Shown piece after piece: positions 16,780 to 25,722 of a DNA stretch of 64,000 nucleotides. Position numbers and translations under genes: made by a program. The first letter of the stretch is position 1. Each line of letters begins with the position of its first letter. The notes beneath the pieces are model-generated. The model made no database searches, was not told where the DNA came from, and saw nothing but the letters and a program-made list of their open reading frames with translations. Source of the stretch: an uncultured Granulosicoccaceae bacterium. GTDB lineage: Bacteria > Pseudomonadota > Gammaproteobacteria > Granulosicoccales > Granulosicoccaceae. The DNA lies in the NCBI GenBank assembly GCA_938003855.1, contig CALKXD010000003.1, forward strand, positions 1 to 64,000, given 5' to 3'.

Positions 16780-19182
16780 TTGGGCCGTACCATAATCATT
16801 GGTGGAGGTGCTGTTGGACTGAGCGTTGCGTATCACCTGGGTGCTCGCGGATGCGATGACATCCTGCTGCTGGAGCGCAATCAATTAACATCCGGTACCA
16901 GCTGGCACGCTGCGGGTATCGTCGGCCCGCTGCGCGCAACCCCTAACATGACCCGACTGGCAATGTACGCCACTGAGTTGTTTCCGCAGCTGCAATCGAT
17001 CACCGGTCTGGCCACCGGTTATCGACAGACCGGTGGCTACTGGCTGGCACGTCGGCCGGAGCGAATGGATGAACTGCGGCGCATTGCCGCCCTTGGTCAG
17101 CATTTGGGTTTAACCGCAGAGATCATCACAGCGCAGACGGTTATGTCCGCCATGCCGATGCTGGATCTAGGTGATCATGCCGGTGCTATGTCGGTGGCGG
17201 AAGACGCCAGTATCAATCCGGTGGATCTGTGCATGGCCTATGCACGTGGCGCTAAAGACAGCGGTGCTGTTGTACGTGAAGACACCGCCGTTGCTGATAT
17301 CGTGGTTAGTCATGGAAGTGTCTCCGGCGTGCAGCTTGTCAGTGGCGAGACTCTTGACGCGACCCGGGTGGTCTTGTGTGCCGGGGCCTGGTCAAAACCG
17401 CTGGCCCGACGCGCGGGCCTTGCGCTGCCCCTGCAAGCGGTCGAACATATGTATGTCGTCACCGAACCGCTTGACGGGGTAGATGCTTCGTTTCCTGTGC
17501 TTCGTGATCTCGACACCGGCATTTATATCAAGGGTGATTCCGGTGGCAAGCTGGTGATCGGCGGCTTTGAACCGAATGCCAAGTGCTGGGACGCGTTTGC
17601 GTCAGAGGGCAGCCGTGCGTTTCTGGAACTCCCCGAAGACTGGGATCAGTTTCAGCCGTTTATGGATGCGGCGCTGGCACTGATGCCCGGGTTGCAAAGC
17701 GCTGGTGTGCAGCGCTTTATGAATGGCCCGGAGAGCTTTACCGCCGACACACGGCCGCTGGTCGGCGAAGCCCCCGGTATCGACGGCCTGTTTGTCGCCG
17801 CCGGAATGAATTCTGTGGGGGTGATGTCGTCGGCCGGTATAGGTCGGGTGCTGGCGGACTGGATCATCGATGGCGACCCGCCAATGGATTTGTGGGAGGT
17901 CGATATTGCCCGTGTCGATCCCGATACCGCCGGTGATCAGCATATGCAGCAGCGCATGCAGGAAGCCGTCGCAGACCTGTTTGCTATGCATTGGCCGTTC
18001 AAGCAACCCACAGCCGGTCGCGACTTGCGCAGGTCCTGCCTGCATCAGCAATGGCAGGCACAGGGGGCTGTGTTTGGTTTGACCGCAGGGTGGGAGCGCG
18101 GTCTGTGGTACGCAGCGGATAAGTTGCAGAGGGTATTGCCTTATTCTATAGAGGCGCAGCCGTGGCAGCCAATAGCCGAGCAGGAAGCCGCCCGTCTTGA
18201 GCGTGGTGCTTGCCTGATCGATCTGTCACCGTTGTCGAAATTTGATCTTACCGGGCCTGATGTCAGCGGGTTTCTACAGCAGTTAGTGTGCTCCGATATA
18301 GAGGTTGAACCGGGGCGCACTGTCTATACGCAGATACTGAATGAACGCGGCGGTATAGAGGCTGATGTCACTGTGACTCGCATCAGTGGCAGCCACTATA
18401 GAGTCTCGTCGGGTGCGGCCAGTCGCTGGCGTGACCTGCGCCTGCTTCGCAAATGCAGTCGCCACCATTCACTGACGATAACTGATGTTACGGAGAATGA
18501 AGCGGTCATTGGCGTGATGGGCGGCGGGGCAACATCCTTGCTGGCGTCATTGTCTGATCATGACTGGCGGAGTTTCCCGTTTGCAAGCAGTAGTATGGTC
18601 ACTGTGGCTGGCGTGTTGCTGCGTGCGACCCGGCTGAGCTTTGTCGGCGAGTGCGGCTGGGAGCTCAACGTTGAGCCCGGTCATGCGGTAACCGTGTTTG
18701 ATCAGTTGATTGTCGCAGGGGCCAGGCCGATGGGTCACTATGCGGTGGATGCCTGCCGTATAGAAAAAGGTTATCGGCACTGGGGGCATGATATCGGGCC
18801 TGAAGTGTCACCGCTGGTGGCCGGCCTGGGCTTCACCATAGACTGGTCTAAAAATTTCACTGGCCGGCAGGCACTATTGCATCAGCGTGAAGAGGGATGC
18901 CGACGGCGCCTGTGTCTGTTTGATGTCACTGGTGATCCGCTTATCCTGCACGACGAGCCAATCATTGAAAATGACAAAGTAGTCGGGTTGACAACCTCGG
19001 GTGCCAAAGGTGTGCGGATACCCAACACTCTGGCATTCGGCCTGATAAACATCGCCGCGCATGAGTCGCTGCAGCAAACGCAGCGGCGTCGTTTTTCAGT
19101 GCAAGTAGCCGGCAAGTTCTATCCTGCACGGTTGTTGCCGAATCCGCCGTTTGATCCCACCGCAAGCAGGATGCGTTCATGA
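16780..19182 (+). CDS. FAD-dependent demethylating dehydrogenase with GcvT domain (DMGDH/SarDH type) 1
   Basis: An 800-aa fusion enzyme of the dimethylglycine/sarcosine dehydrogenase family. It oxidises an N-methyl group and passes formaldehyde to tetrahydrofolate. Residues 1-380 are the DAO-type FAD domain (IIGGGAVG at 6-13; SWHAAG carries the His that holds FAD covalently in DMGDH). After a linker domain, residues about 440-700 form the GcvT folate domain and 700-790 its C-terminal barrel. A TTG start at 16780 is supported by GAGGAG seven bases upstream. It overlaps the next gene by ATGA, which means translational coupling. Substrate is inferred from context as a product of the MttB-family demethylase. 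Confidence 0.9.
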   Translation: MGRTIIIGGGAVGLSVAYHLGARGCDDILLLERNQLTSGTSWHAAGIVGPLRATPNMTRLAMYATELFPQLQSITGLATGYRQTGGYWLARRPERMDELRRIAALGQHLGLTAEIITAQTVMSAMPMLDLGDHAGAMSVAEDASINPVDLCMAYARGAKDSGAVVREDTAVADIVVSHGSVSGVQLVSGETLDATRVVLCAGAWSKPLARRAGLALPLQAVEHMYVVTEPLDGVDASFPVLRDLDTGIYIKGDSGGKLVIGGFEPNAKCWDAFASEGSRAFLELPEDWDQFQPFMDAALALMPGLQSAGVQRFMNGPESFTADTRPLVGEAPGIDGLFVAAGMNSVGVMSSAGIGRVLADWIIDGDPPMDLWEVDIARVDPDTAGDQHMQQRMQEAVADLFAMHWPFKQPTAGRDLRRSCLHQQWQAQGAVFGLTAGWERGLWYAADKLQRVLPYSIEAQPWQPIAEQEAARLERGACLIDLSPLSKFDLTGPDVSGFLQQLVCSDIEVEPGRTVYTQILNERGGIEADVTVTRISGSHYRVSSGAASRWRDLRLLRKCSRHHSLTITDVTENEAVIGVMGGGATSLLASLSDHDWRSFPFASSSMVTVAGVLLRATRLSFVGECGWELNVEPGHAVTVFDQLIVAGARPMGHYAVDACRIEKGYRHWGHDIGPEVSPLVAGLGFTIDWSKNFTGRQALLHQREEGCRRRLCLFDVTGDPLILHDEPIIENDKVVGLTTSGAKGVRIPNTLAFGLINIAAHESLQQTQRRRFSVQVAGKFYPARLLPNPPFDPTASRMRS

Positions 19183-21599
19183 TTAATGCACAAGTAGTTA
19201 TTATCGGCGGCGGTGTGATGGGTGTGTCTTTGTGTTATCACCTGGCGAAAGCCGGCTGGACTGATATCGTGCTGGTGGAGAAAAATGATTTAACGCATGG
19301 CTCTACCTGGCATGCCGCAGGGCTTTGTACCCACTTTGCACACAACGCGACAATACAGGCACTGCGCGCAAGCTCGGTTCGGTTGTATCGTGATGTACTG
19401 CCCGAAGACACTGGCCACAGTTGCGGCTTTCATCGCTCCGGGGCCATGCGTGTCACACGCAGTAAAGAGCGCATGGATGAATTCAAACATGTGGCCGGTT
19501 TATCAGCTTTTACCGGGTTTCCACTTGAAGTACTGACCCCTGAGCGCATTCACCAGCTTTATCCACTGGCGACGCTGGACGGCTTGCTGGGCGGTATCTA
19601 TGAGCCGGATGACGGGCATGTTGATCCAACGCTCGCAACGCAGGCGATGGCTAAAATGGCTGTGCACTATGGGGCCGGTATTGTTCGCTATAACGCGGTA
19701 CATAGTATTCAGCGGCAAGCGTCAGGCTGGCTTGTCGACACAGAAAAAGAAACTTACCAGTGCAAGCATGTCGTTAATGCTGCGGGCACCTGGGGCTGGG
19801 AGATCGGACAGATGATGGGCATTGATCTGCCAGTGGTGCCGGTGCTGCATCAATACCTGGTGACTGACAGTACGCCATCGATTGTCGCGAGGCAGCAGGC
19901 GGGCCTGCCCGAGTTACCCATTATTCGCGACCCCGAAGAAAGCTGGTATGTGCGACAGGAGCGCGATGGATTTATTCTGGGGCCCTACGAAAAACAAGCG
20001 CAGGTGTGGTCGGTAGACGGCGTGCCAGCGGCGTTCGGTGCCGAATTACTGCCAGCTGATCTGGATCGGCTCGAGCCGATTATAGAGGCGGCGATGGCCC
20101 GCATTCCTGCGCTGGCGGATGCCGGTGTAAAAACCGTCGTTAACGGACCGATTACCTTCACGCCCGACGCCAATCCGCTGATCGGGCCGGTGCATCAATT
20201 GCCCGATGCCTGGTTGCTGACTGGTTCCTCGATGGGAATCATGGAAGGTGGTGGCGCCGGTTGGTTTCTAGCGCACTGGATGACTCAGGGAGCGCCGCCG
20301 CTTGATGCGCTGGCGATAGACAGCCGTCGATTCGGCCGATGGGCCGATCGTGACTACCGCATTAACAAAGCCATAGAGTGCTTTGGTCTGCAGTTTGGCA
20401 TACATTATCCCTACGAGGAGCGGCCGGTAGCACGTGATAAGCGCAAGTCACCGCTGCATGATCTCATGTTGCAGCGTGGTGCGGTGATGGGCGCGGCCTA
20501 TGGCTGGGAGCGGCCGAACTGGTTTTCAGCCAATGCGTCGGACAGCAACGTCGACAGCTTCGGCAGGACCAACTGGTTTGACGCGGTAGGCAGAGAGGTT
20601 GCTACCGTGACCACCGCAGTGGCGATGGCCGATCTTTCGGTGTTTTCCAAGTTCCGCGTTAGCGGACTGCAAACCGGACAGTTTATGGATCATCTCGGCG
20701 CTAACAGCAAGCCTGTGCCTGGCCGGATCGGGCTGCTGCACTGCCTGACACCCGTGGGTGGTGTGCTTGCAGAATTCAGCGTGTCGATGATCTCCCCTGA
20801 CGAGGCCTACCTGACATCGGCTGCCGCCGCCGAGGAGATCAACCTTGATCTGCTAACCCGCGAGGCGCAGAGCCTTGATGTGCAGGTTGAAAACCTCACT
20901 GATGATCTGGCGGTGATCGGGTTGATGGGGCCGCATGCGCGTGATGTGCTGCAGCCACTCACCACCTGTGATCTCAATGCCGACTTGCCCTGGCTCGGCT
21001 GTCGGCGCATCAAGGTGGCGGGGATAGAGGCGCTGGCCTTGCGGGTATCGTACATCGGTGAATCCGGTTGGGAGTTGCATCTGTCTGCGCCCGATGCGGT
21101 TACGGTGTTTATGGCATTGGAAGAATCCGGCAAAAAATACCGGCTGGGTTTTTACGGCGCCTACGCGGCAAACTCTATGCGTCTTGAAAAAGGCTATCGT
21201 GCCTGGGGCAGTGATCTGACCACCGAGCGCAGTCCTTTTGAAAGTGGTGTCGGGCGGTTTGTAGACGATAACAGCAGATCATTCACCGGCAGTGACGCGC
21301 TGCGACAACGACAGCATGCAGCTGACTGCTGGCAGCATGTACTGCTGGAGATTGAAACCGATCAGACTGACGCCTTTTATAATCACCCTGTGATGGCCGA
21401 TGGTCGCGTTGTCGGTATAGTGACGTCCGGTGCCTTTGGTCACCGCTGTCGCTGCTCGCTGGCGATGGCGTATTTGCGTGAACCTCTCAGTGAGCAGGCA
21501 GCGACAGCGCTGACTGTTTCTATTCTCGGTGAGCCGTACGTCGCTAAAGTACTGGATTTGCCACCTTTTGATCCGCACAATGATCGTCTTAAATCCTGA
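19179..21599 (+). CDS. FAD-dependent demethylating dehydrogenase with GcvT domain (DMGDH/SarDH type) 2
   Basis: An 806-aa paralogue of the preceding enzyme with the same order: FAD domain with IIGGGVMG and STWHAAG (covalent FAD His), middle domain, GcvT folate-binding domain (about 450-700) and C-terminal barrel. The two are clearly diverged, so sequential steps on different N-methyl substrates are more likely than redundancy. For example one could act on dimethylglycine and the other on sarcosine. The ATG overlaps the stop of the upstream gene. The aminotransferase gene follows after 12 bases. Electrons would leave through an ETF, which is not encoded here. Confidence 0.9.
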   Translation: MINAQVVIIGGGVMGVSLCYHLAKAGWTDIVLVEKNDLTHGSTWHAAGLCTHFAHNATIQALRASSVRLYRDVLPEDTGHSCGFHRSGAMRVTRSKERMDEFKHVAGLSAFTGFPLEVLTPERIHQLYPLATLDGLLGGIYEPDDGHVDPTLATQAMAKMAVHYGAGIVRYNAVHSIQRQASGWLVDTEKETYQCKHVVNAAGTWGWEIGQMMGIDLPVVPVLHQYLVTDSTPSIVARQQAGLPELPIIRDPEESWYVRQERDGFILGPYEKQAQVWSVDGVPAAFGAELLPADLDRLEPIIEAAMARIPALADAGVKTVVNGPITFTPDANPLIGPVHQLPDAWLLTGSSMGIMEGGGAGWFLAHWMTQGAPPLDALAIDSRRFGRWADRDYRINKAIECFGLQFGIHYPYEERPVARDKRKSPLHDLMLQRGAVMGAAYGWERPNWFSANASDSNVDSFGRTNWFDAVGREVATVTTAVAMADLSVFSKFRVSGLQTGQFMDHLGANSKPVPGRIGLLHCLTPVGGVLAEFSVSMISPDEAYLTSAAAAEEINLDLLTREAQSLDVQVENLTDDLAVIGLMGPHARDVLQPLTTCDLNADLPWLGCRRIKVAGIEALALRVSYIGESGWELHLSAPDAVTVFMALEESGKKYRLGFYGAYAANSMRLEKGYRAWGSDLTTERSPFESGVGRFVDDNSRSFTGSDALRQRQHAADCWQHVLLEIETDQTDAFYNHPVMADGRVVGIVTSGAFGHRCRCSLAMAYLREPLSEQAATALTVSILGEPYVAKVLDLPPFDPHNDRLKS

Positions 21600-21611
21600 C
21601 GCGAGAGAACC

Positions 21612-22922
21612 ATGAGTTCACCCACAGCGCTTCCGGTCGATTGGTCTGCTGCGGCAATAACCAAACGGCGCGACACCTTTTACGCAGCGTCGCAAAGTAA
21701 ATTTGTGCCATTTGCAGAGCCGATAATTTTCAAGCGCGGTTCGATGCAGTATCTGTGGGATGTCGACGATCGAAAATATATTGATTTACTGGGCATGAAT
21801 GTCTGTATATCGGTAGGCCATTCGCACCCGGTGGTGGTGGCAGCGGCCATGCAACAAGCGCAGGATCTGACCCACTGTACCACCATGTTTTACCACCCGG
21901 TGCCTGCCCATCTGGCAGAAGAACTGGCGGCTACTCTGCCGGACAGCGATGACTGGGTCGTGCACTTTACCAACTCGGGTGCCGAGGCGATTGACCTGGC
22001 CATGACGATGGCACGCGGGTATACCGGCAACCTTGACTTACTTGCCTTGCGCACGGCCTACCACGGCCCGACCGCCGCTGCGCAGTCGGTAACCGGCATC
22101 GCCGGATGGCGTCATGCCGGCTTGCCCGGCAACGTGGCGTTTGTTGCCGACCCGAATCAGTACCGTGGCATATTTGGTGAAGGCACAGAGCCTTACCTCG
22201 ACGAAATAGATCGCACTATTGCCACCAGTACAACGGGTCGCATCGCCGGTATGTTAATCGAGAGCATTCAAGGCTACGGTGGTGTGGTAGAGATGCCGCC
22301 TGGCTATCTGGCCGGTGCAGCTGAGCGCGTGCGTGCGGCGGGTGGCTTGTATATTGCCGATGAAGTGCAGTCTGGCTTTGGTCGCACCGGTGAGCACTTC
22401 TGGGGCTTTCAGGCGCATGATGTGGTACCCGATATAATCGTCTGTGCCAAGGGTATGGGCAACGGATTTCCGATCGCCGCGGTCATTGCCCGCAAACAGG
22501 TCGCGCAGCCGATGGCGGAAAAATTCATGTTCCATACCTATGGTGCCAACCCCACCAGCTGTGCTGCGGCACGCGCAGTACTGCAAGTGATCAGAGAAGA
22601 AAACCTGCAGGACAATGCACAGCGTGTCGGTTCTGCACTGCTAGAGCGGTTGCAGCAGCTGCAATCGCGGCACCAATCTATTGGTGACGTGCGAGGTCGT
22701 GGCCTGATGTTGGCTATCGAGTTGGTGGAAAACCGGCAAAGCAAAGCGCCGGATAAAACTGTTGCGGCGGCGGTGTTTGAGAAGTGTCGGGAGCAGGGCC
22801 TGATTTTATCGAAATCCGGCCCCGGTCAGTCCTGCCTTCGTATGGTGCCGCCACTGTGTCTGTCAATGGACGATGTAGACATTGTCGGCGATAAGCTGGA
22901 CGCAGCGTTCGCCTCTCTCTAG
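21612..22922 (+). CDS. class III (PLP) aminotransferase, AGXT2-like
   Basis: A 436-aa pyridoxal-phosphate enzyme of aminotransferase class III. Visible marks are the NSGAEAIDLA phosphate-binding region (about residue 118), the FIADEVQ-type motif (here YIADEVQSGFGRTG) and the Schiff-base Lys in CAKGMGNGFP. The overall pattern resembles alanine-glyoxylate aminotransferase 2 and related omega-amino-acid transaminases. It is the last gene of the amine operon. A role in turning the glycine or amino-acid end product into an oxo acid, or in using glyoxylate, is inferred from position. GAGAG precedes the ATG. Confidence 0.9.
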   Translation: MSSPTALPVDWSAAAITKRRDTFYAASQSKFVPFAEPIIFKRGSMQYLWDVDDRKYIDLLGMNVCISVGHSHPVVVAAAMQQAQDLTHCTTMFYHPVPAHLAEELAATLPDSDDWVVHFTNSGAEAIDLAMTMARGYTGNLDLLALRTAYHGPTAAAQSVTGIAGWRHAGLPGNVAFVADPNQYRGIFGEGTEPYLDEIDRTIATSTTGRIAGMLIESIQGYGGVVEMPPGYLAGAAERVRAAGGLYIADEVQSGFGRTGEHFWGFQAHDVVPDIIVCAKGMGNGFPIAAVIARKQVAQPMAEKFMFHTYGANPTSCAAARAVLQVIREENLQDNAQRVGSALLERLQQLQSRHQSIGDVRGRGLMLAIELVENRQSKAPDKTVAAAVFEKCREQGLILSKSGPGQSCLRMVPPLCLSMDDVDIVGDKLDAAFASL

Positions 22923-22948
22923 ATCAATGCTCAATCGCGTAGACGTCA

Positions 22949-23725
22949 ATGAATCAAAACAACACAGTGGTTAGGTCGGGCCGGCGGTGGGTGGCCATGT
23001 CGGTGGTTGCAGGGTGGTGGTTCAGCGCTTGTGTGCAGGCCGGGTCTGCGCAGATTGAGTATCGACAGAACAGCGACTATACCACTGAGCGCAATCTGCT
23101 GATTGAAACGGCGATTCTCGATGACGCTGTGGCGTTCATCAATGATTTATTCACCCTTGAGCAGAATATAAAAATAGTTGTCGGGACCGACGATGGTCCA
23201 TTGTACGATCCGTCGCTCAGTGAAATCCAGATTCCCTATCACTTCTATACCGAAATAATTGACCGCTATGGCGATATAGATAATCGTGAGGACGAGCAGG
23301 AAATATTCGCCAATGATGCGATGTTGCACACCTTGTTTCACGAGCTAGGTCATGCACTGACGGATCAGCTCGATATCCCTATCGTCGGTAAGGAAGAAGA
23401 TGCCGTCGACGGGCTGGCCAATGTGCTGTTGCTCGAATACTATGACGAAGGCGCTGAAATGGCTCGTCATGCGGCGGAATTATTTGCCCTGGAAGGTGAG
23501 GAGCGTGGTGAACTAAGCGATGCAGATTTCTGGGACGAACACAGCCTCGATGAGCAGCGCTATTTCAGTACGCTGTGTCACGTCTACGGCAGTGATCCTG
23601 ATCGATTCAATGACCTCGGAGACGAACTGGGGTTCTCTGATGATCGCAGGGAAATCTGCGAAGAAACCTACACCCGACTTGTCAGTGACTGGGTAACACT
23701 GCTGGGTCCGGCTCTGAAACACTGA
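22949..23725 (+). CDS. secreted putative metallopeptidase, DUF4344-like
   Basis: A 258-aa exported protein with a zinc-protease signature: HELGHAL (about residues 130-136) followed by GKEEDAVDG, which together characterise the DUF4344 metallopeptidase family. A long N-region (RSGRRW) and hydrophobic core end near VQAGSA, so the mature enzyme is periplasmic or secreted. It is strongly acidic. It follows the aminotransferase by 26 bases and may be co-transcribed, but its role in that pathway is unclear. It ends six bases from the convergent gene at 23732. ATG at 22949 lacks a clear ribosome site; ATG at 22997 is an alternative. Confidence 0.8.
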   Translation: MNQNNTVVRSGRRWVAMSVVAGWWFSACVQAGSAQIEYRQNSDYTTERNLLIETAILDDAVAFINDLFTLEQNIKIVVGTDDGPLYDPSLSEIQIPYHFYTEIIDRYGDIDNREDEQEIFANDAMLHTLFHELGHALTDQLDIPIVGKEEDAVDGLANVLLLEYYDEGAEMARHAAELFALEGEERGELSDADFWDEHSLDEQRYFSTLCHVYGSDPDRFNDLGDELGFSDDRREICEETYTRLVSDWVTLLGPALKH

Positions 23726-23731
23726 GTACGG

Positions 23732-24118
23732 CTATTTTTTATTCATCAGGACCAGGGCAATATCTCTGATGTCAAACACCAGTGAAACAGCGATAGTGGC
23801 CAGCAGCATCACTATCCAGAGGCTGAATGGTCGCGGCAGTTTAAATTCGCTGCTCGGGATCACCATCAATAAAATATAAACGGCAAGCGGGCCCCACATT
23901 ATCAAGTGGCCAATCCCGATCAGATACGGCTCGGCGGTAATATCAAAGACCAGCCATGAGGCCAGCGCCGATAATATAAATGCAGCCAGTGCCAGGCGGG
24001 CGGCAACATGCTTCCAGACAAAAAGCAGCGAAGCCGCGAATATGAACACCATCCAGTTCATCCACATTTTGACAGTGGCTGAGGTAACCGCGTCAACGGC
24101 CTGAGTCATTGCGTCCAT
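23732..24118 (-). CDS. four-helix membrane protein of unknown function
   Basis: A 128-aa protein I cannot assign to a family. It has four hydrophobic stretches (about residues 19-36, 41-60, 64-86 and 98-120) with little loop between them. The W-rich first helix (WMNWMVFIF) is the only notable motif. The start is well supported by AAGGAG eight bases before the ATG. It is convergent with the metallopeptidase gene, six bases away, and divergent from the GDPD gene. Confidence 0.75.
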   Translation of the reverse strand: MDAMTQAVDAVTSATVKMWMNWMVFIFAASLLFVWKHVAARLALAAFILSALASWLVFDITAEPYLIGIGHLIMWGPLAVYILLMVIPSSEFKLPRPFSLWIVMLLATIAVSLVFDIRDIALVLMNKK

Positions 24119-24223
24119 GCAGGGGGCTCCTTAAGGTGATGAAGCAAGGCGTGCGCTGAAGTTTACCATTGATCGAAATCAGAACCGCATAGCGACGTTT
24201 AAGCGCCACCGGCGGGTTTGTTA

Positions 24224-24253
24224 TTGGTGCGCGTCACCGCGACGCGTTATAGT
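24224..24253 (+). promoter_or_regulatory. candidate sigma-70 promoter of the GDPD gene
   Basis: TTGGTG (24224-24229) and TATAGT (24248-24253) with an 18-base spacer. The spacer contains the inverted repeat GCGTC-ACCGC-GACGC. The start codon lies 30 bases downstream. Not a PHO-box match. Confidence 0.45.
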
Positions 24254-24282
24254 GAAGGATCGCATCTTCGGGGGGTACTATC

Positions 24283-25509
24283 ATGGTGCAGCATTTTCTC
24301 GTCCGCGCCGCCATTGTGGTCGCGGCATCAGTAGGCCTGCAAGCGGCTCAAGCGGCATCAGACGGTACATTGGCCGTCGGCGCGCGACCACTGCAATTGC
24401 TGAACTCACTGAGCGACGGACCGCTAAAATCAACGCTTGAGGCGTGCCGCGCAAACCCGGTGGCCCGCACCGAGTTTTCTATCGGTCATCGTGGTGCGCC
24501 GCTGAAGTATCCCGAGCACACCCGCGAAAGCTATCTGGCCGCCGCTGAAATGGGGGCCGGAATCATCGAGTGCGACGTGACTTTTACCAGCGACAAAGCA
24601 CTGGTTTGCCGGCATTCGCAGTGTGATTTACACACCACCACCAATATTCTGCAAACGCCGCTGGCGCAGTCCTGTTCGGTGCCGCCCGATGCCGGTAGCA
24701 GTACCCCGTATAAAGACGTTCAGTGTTGTACCAGCGATATAACCCTTGAAGAATTCAAATCACTGAGGGGCAAAGTCGATAGCGGCAACAAGGACGCCGC
24801 AACGCTTGAACACTATTTTTCGCTGGCAGGCACGGCAAAGGCTGATTTGCAAGGGGTGACCGGCACTTTGCTGACCCATCGGGAAAGCATAGAGCTATTT
24901 CGTTCACTTGGTGTCAAGATGATTCCTGAGCTCAAGGCGCCACAGGTGCCGATGCCGTTTGCAGACGGATATTCTCAGGAGGACTACGCGCAGGCACTTG
25001 TCGACGAGTATCTGGCTGCCGGTGTTGATCCTGCCGACGTATTTCTACAGAGCTTCGACCTCAATGATGTACACTATTGGCTCAGCGAAGCCCCCGGGTT
25101 CGGGCGGCAGGCGGCATGGCTGGACAGCCGTTACCGTGATCGCAGTTTTAACGCGGAGGACGCGGCAACCTGGAAACCCTCGATGACCGACCTGGCCGAA
25201 AGCGGGGTAAATATTCTGGCTCCACCGCTGTGGATGCTGCTTACACTCGACGGCGACGCAATCGTCCCGTCCGCCTACGCTGTGGCTGCGCAGGCGGCCG
25301 GTCTTGATCTTATAACCTGGACTCTTGAGCGTTCCGGATCATTAGAAAACGGAGGAGGGTGGTACCATCAGTCGGTTAAAGACGCCATCACACAGGATGG
25401 AGACGTCTACGCTGTGCTCGATGTGCTTGCCCGGGAAGTCAAGGTTCGCGGGGTCTTTAGTGACTGGCCGGCAACAACGACTTATTATGCCAACTGCCAG
25501 GGGTTGTAG
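24283..25509 (+). CDS. periplasmic glycerophosphodiester phosphodiesterase (GDPD)
   Basis: A 408-aa exported enzyme that splits glycerophosphodiesters into glycerol-3-phosphate and an alcohol. A signal peptide ends near LQAAQA (about residue 24). The catalytic hallmark IGHRGAP...EHTRESY (about residues 67-81) is followed by [10 protein letters not shown] with metal-binding acidic residues and by CRHSQCD. Later blocks ([18 protein letters not shown]) also fit GDPD. It has more Cys than cytoplasmic UgpQ proteins, in keeping with the periplasm. It lies just upstream of ugpB, so product and transporter match. Transcription probably starts at its own promoter, 24224-24253. Confidence 0.88.
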   Translation: MVQHFLVRAAIVVAASVGLQAAQAASDGTLAVGARPLQLLNSLSDGPLKSTLEACRANPVARTEFSIGHRGAPLKYPEHTRESYLAAAEMGAGIIECDVTFTSDKALVCRHSQCDLHTTTNILQTPLAQSCSVPPDAGSSTPYKDVQCCTSDITLEEFKSLRGKVDSGNKDAATLEHYFSLAGTAKADLQGVTGTLLTHRESIELFRSLGVKMIPELKAPQVPMPFADGYSQEDYAQALVDEYLAAGVDPADVFLQSFDLNDVHYWLSEAPGFGRQAAWLDSRYRDRSFNAEDAATWKPSMTDLAESGVNILAPPLWMLLTLDGDAIVPSAYAVAAQAAGLDLITWTLERSGSLENGGGWYHQSVKDAITQDGDVYAVLDVLAREVKVRGVFSDWPATTTYYANCQGL

Positions 25510-25722
25510 GGCCGGGGTTGTAATAACCAGGCGGCAGTCGACGGCGCTCCCTGACACTGCCCGATAAAAAATTATTTGTTAATTCCCCGTGTAGGAACAA
25601 GTTATCAGTATTTGTTTGGTAGACTGTCACAGGGCGGTAAAGCTGAAGCGCCTAACGGTGTGCAATGTTGCGTTCAGTGGCAGCCACATTATTTAAAAAT
25701 AAAGCAAACGGAGAAATCAATA

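Noticed and set aside
25510-25722. PHO box upstream of ugpB
   Set aside because: Only one CTGTCAC half-site (near 25625) is present; a PHO box needs spaced repeats.
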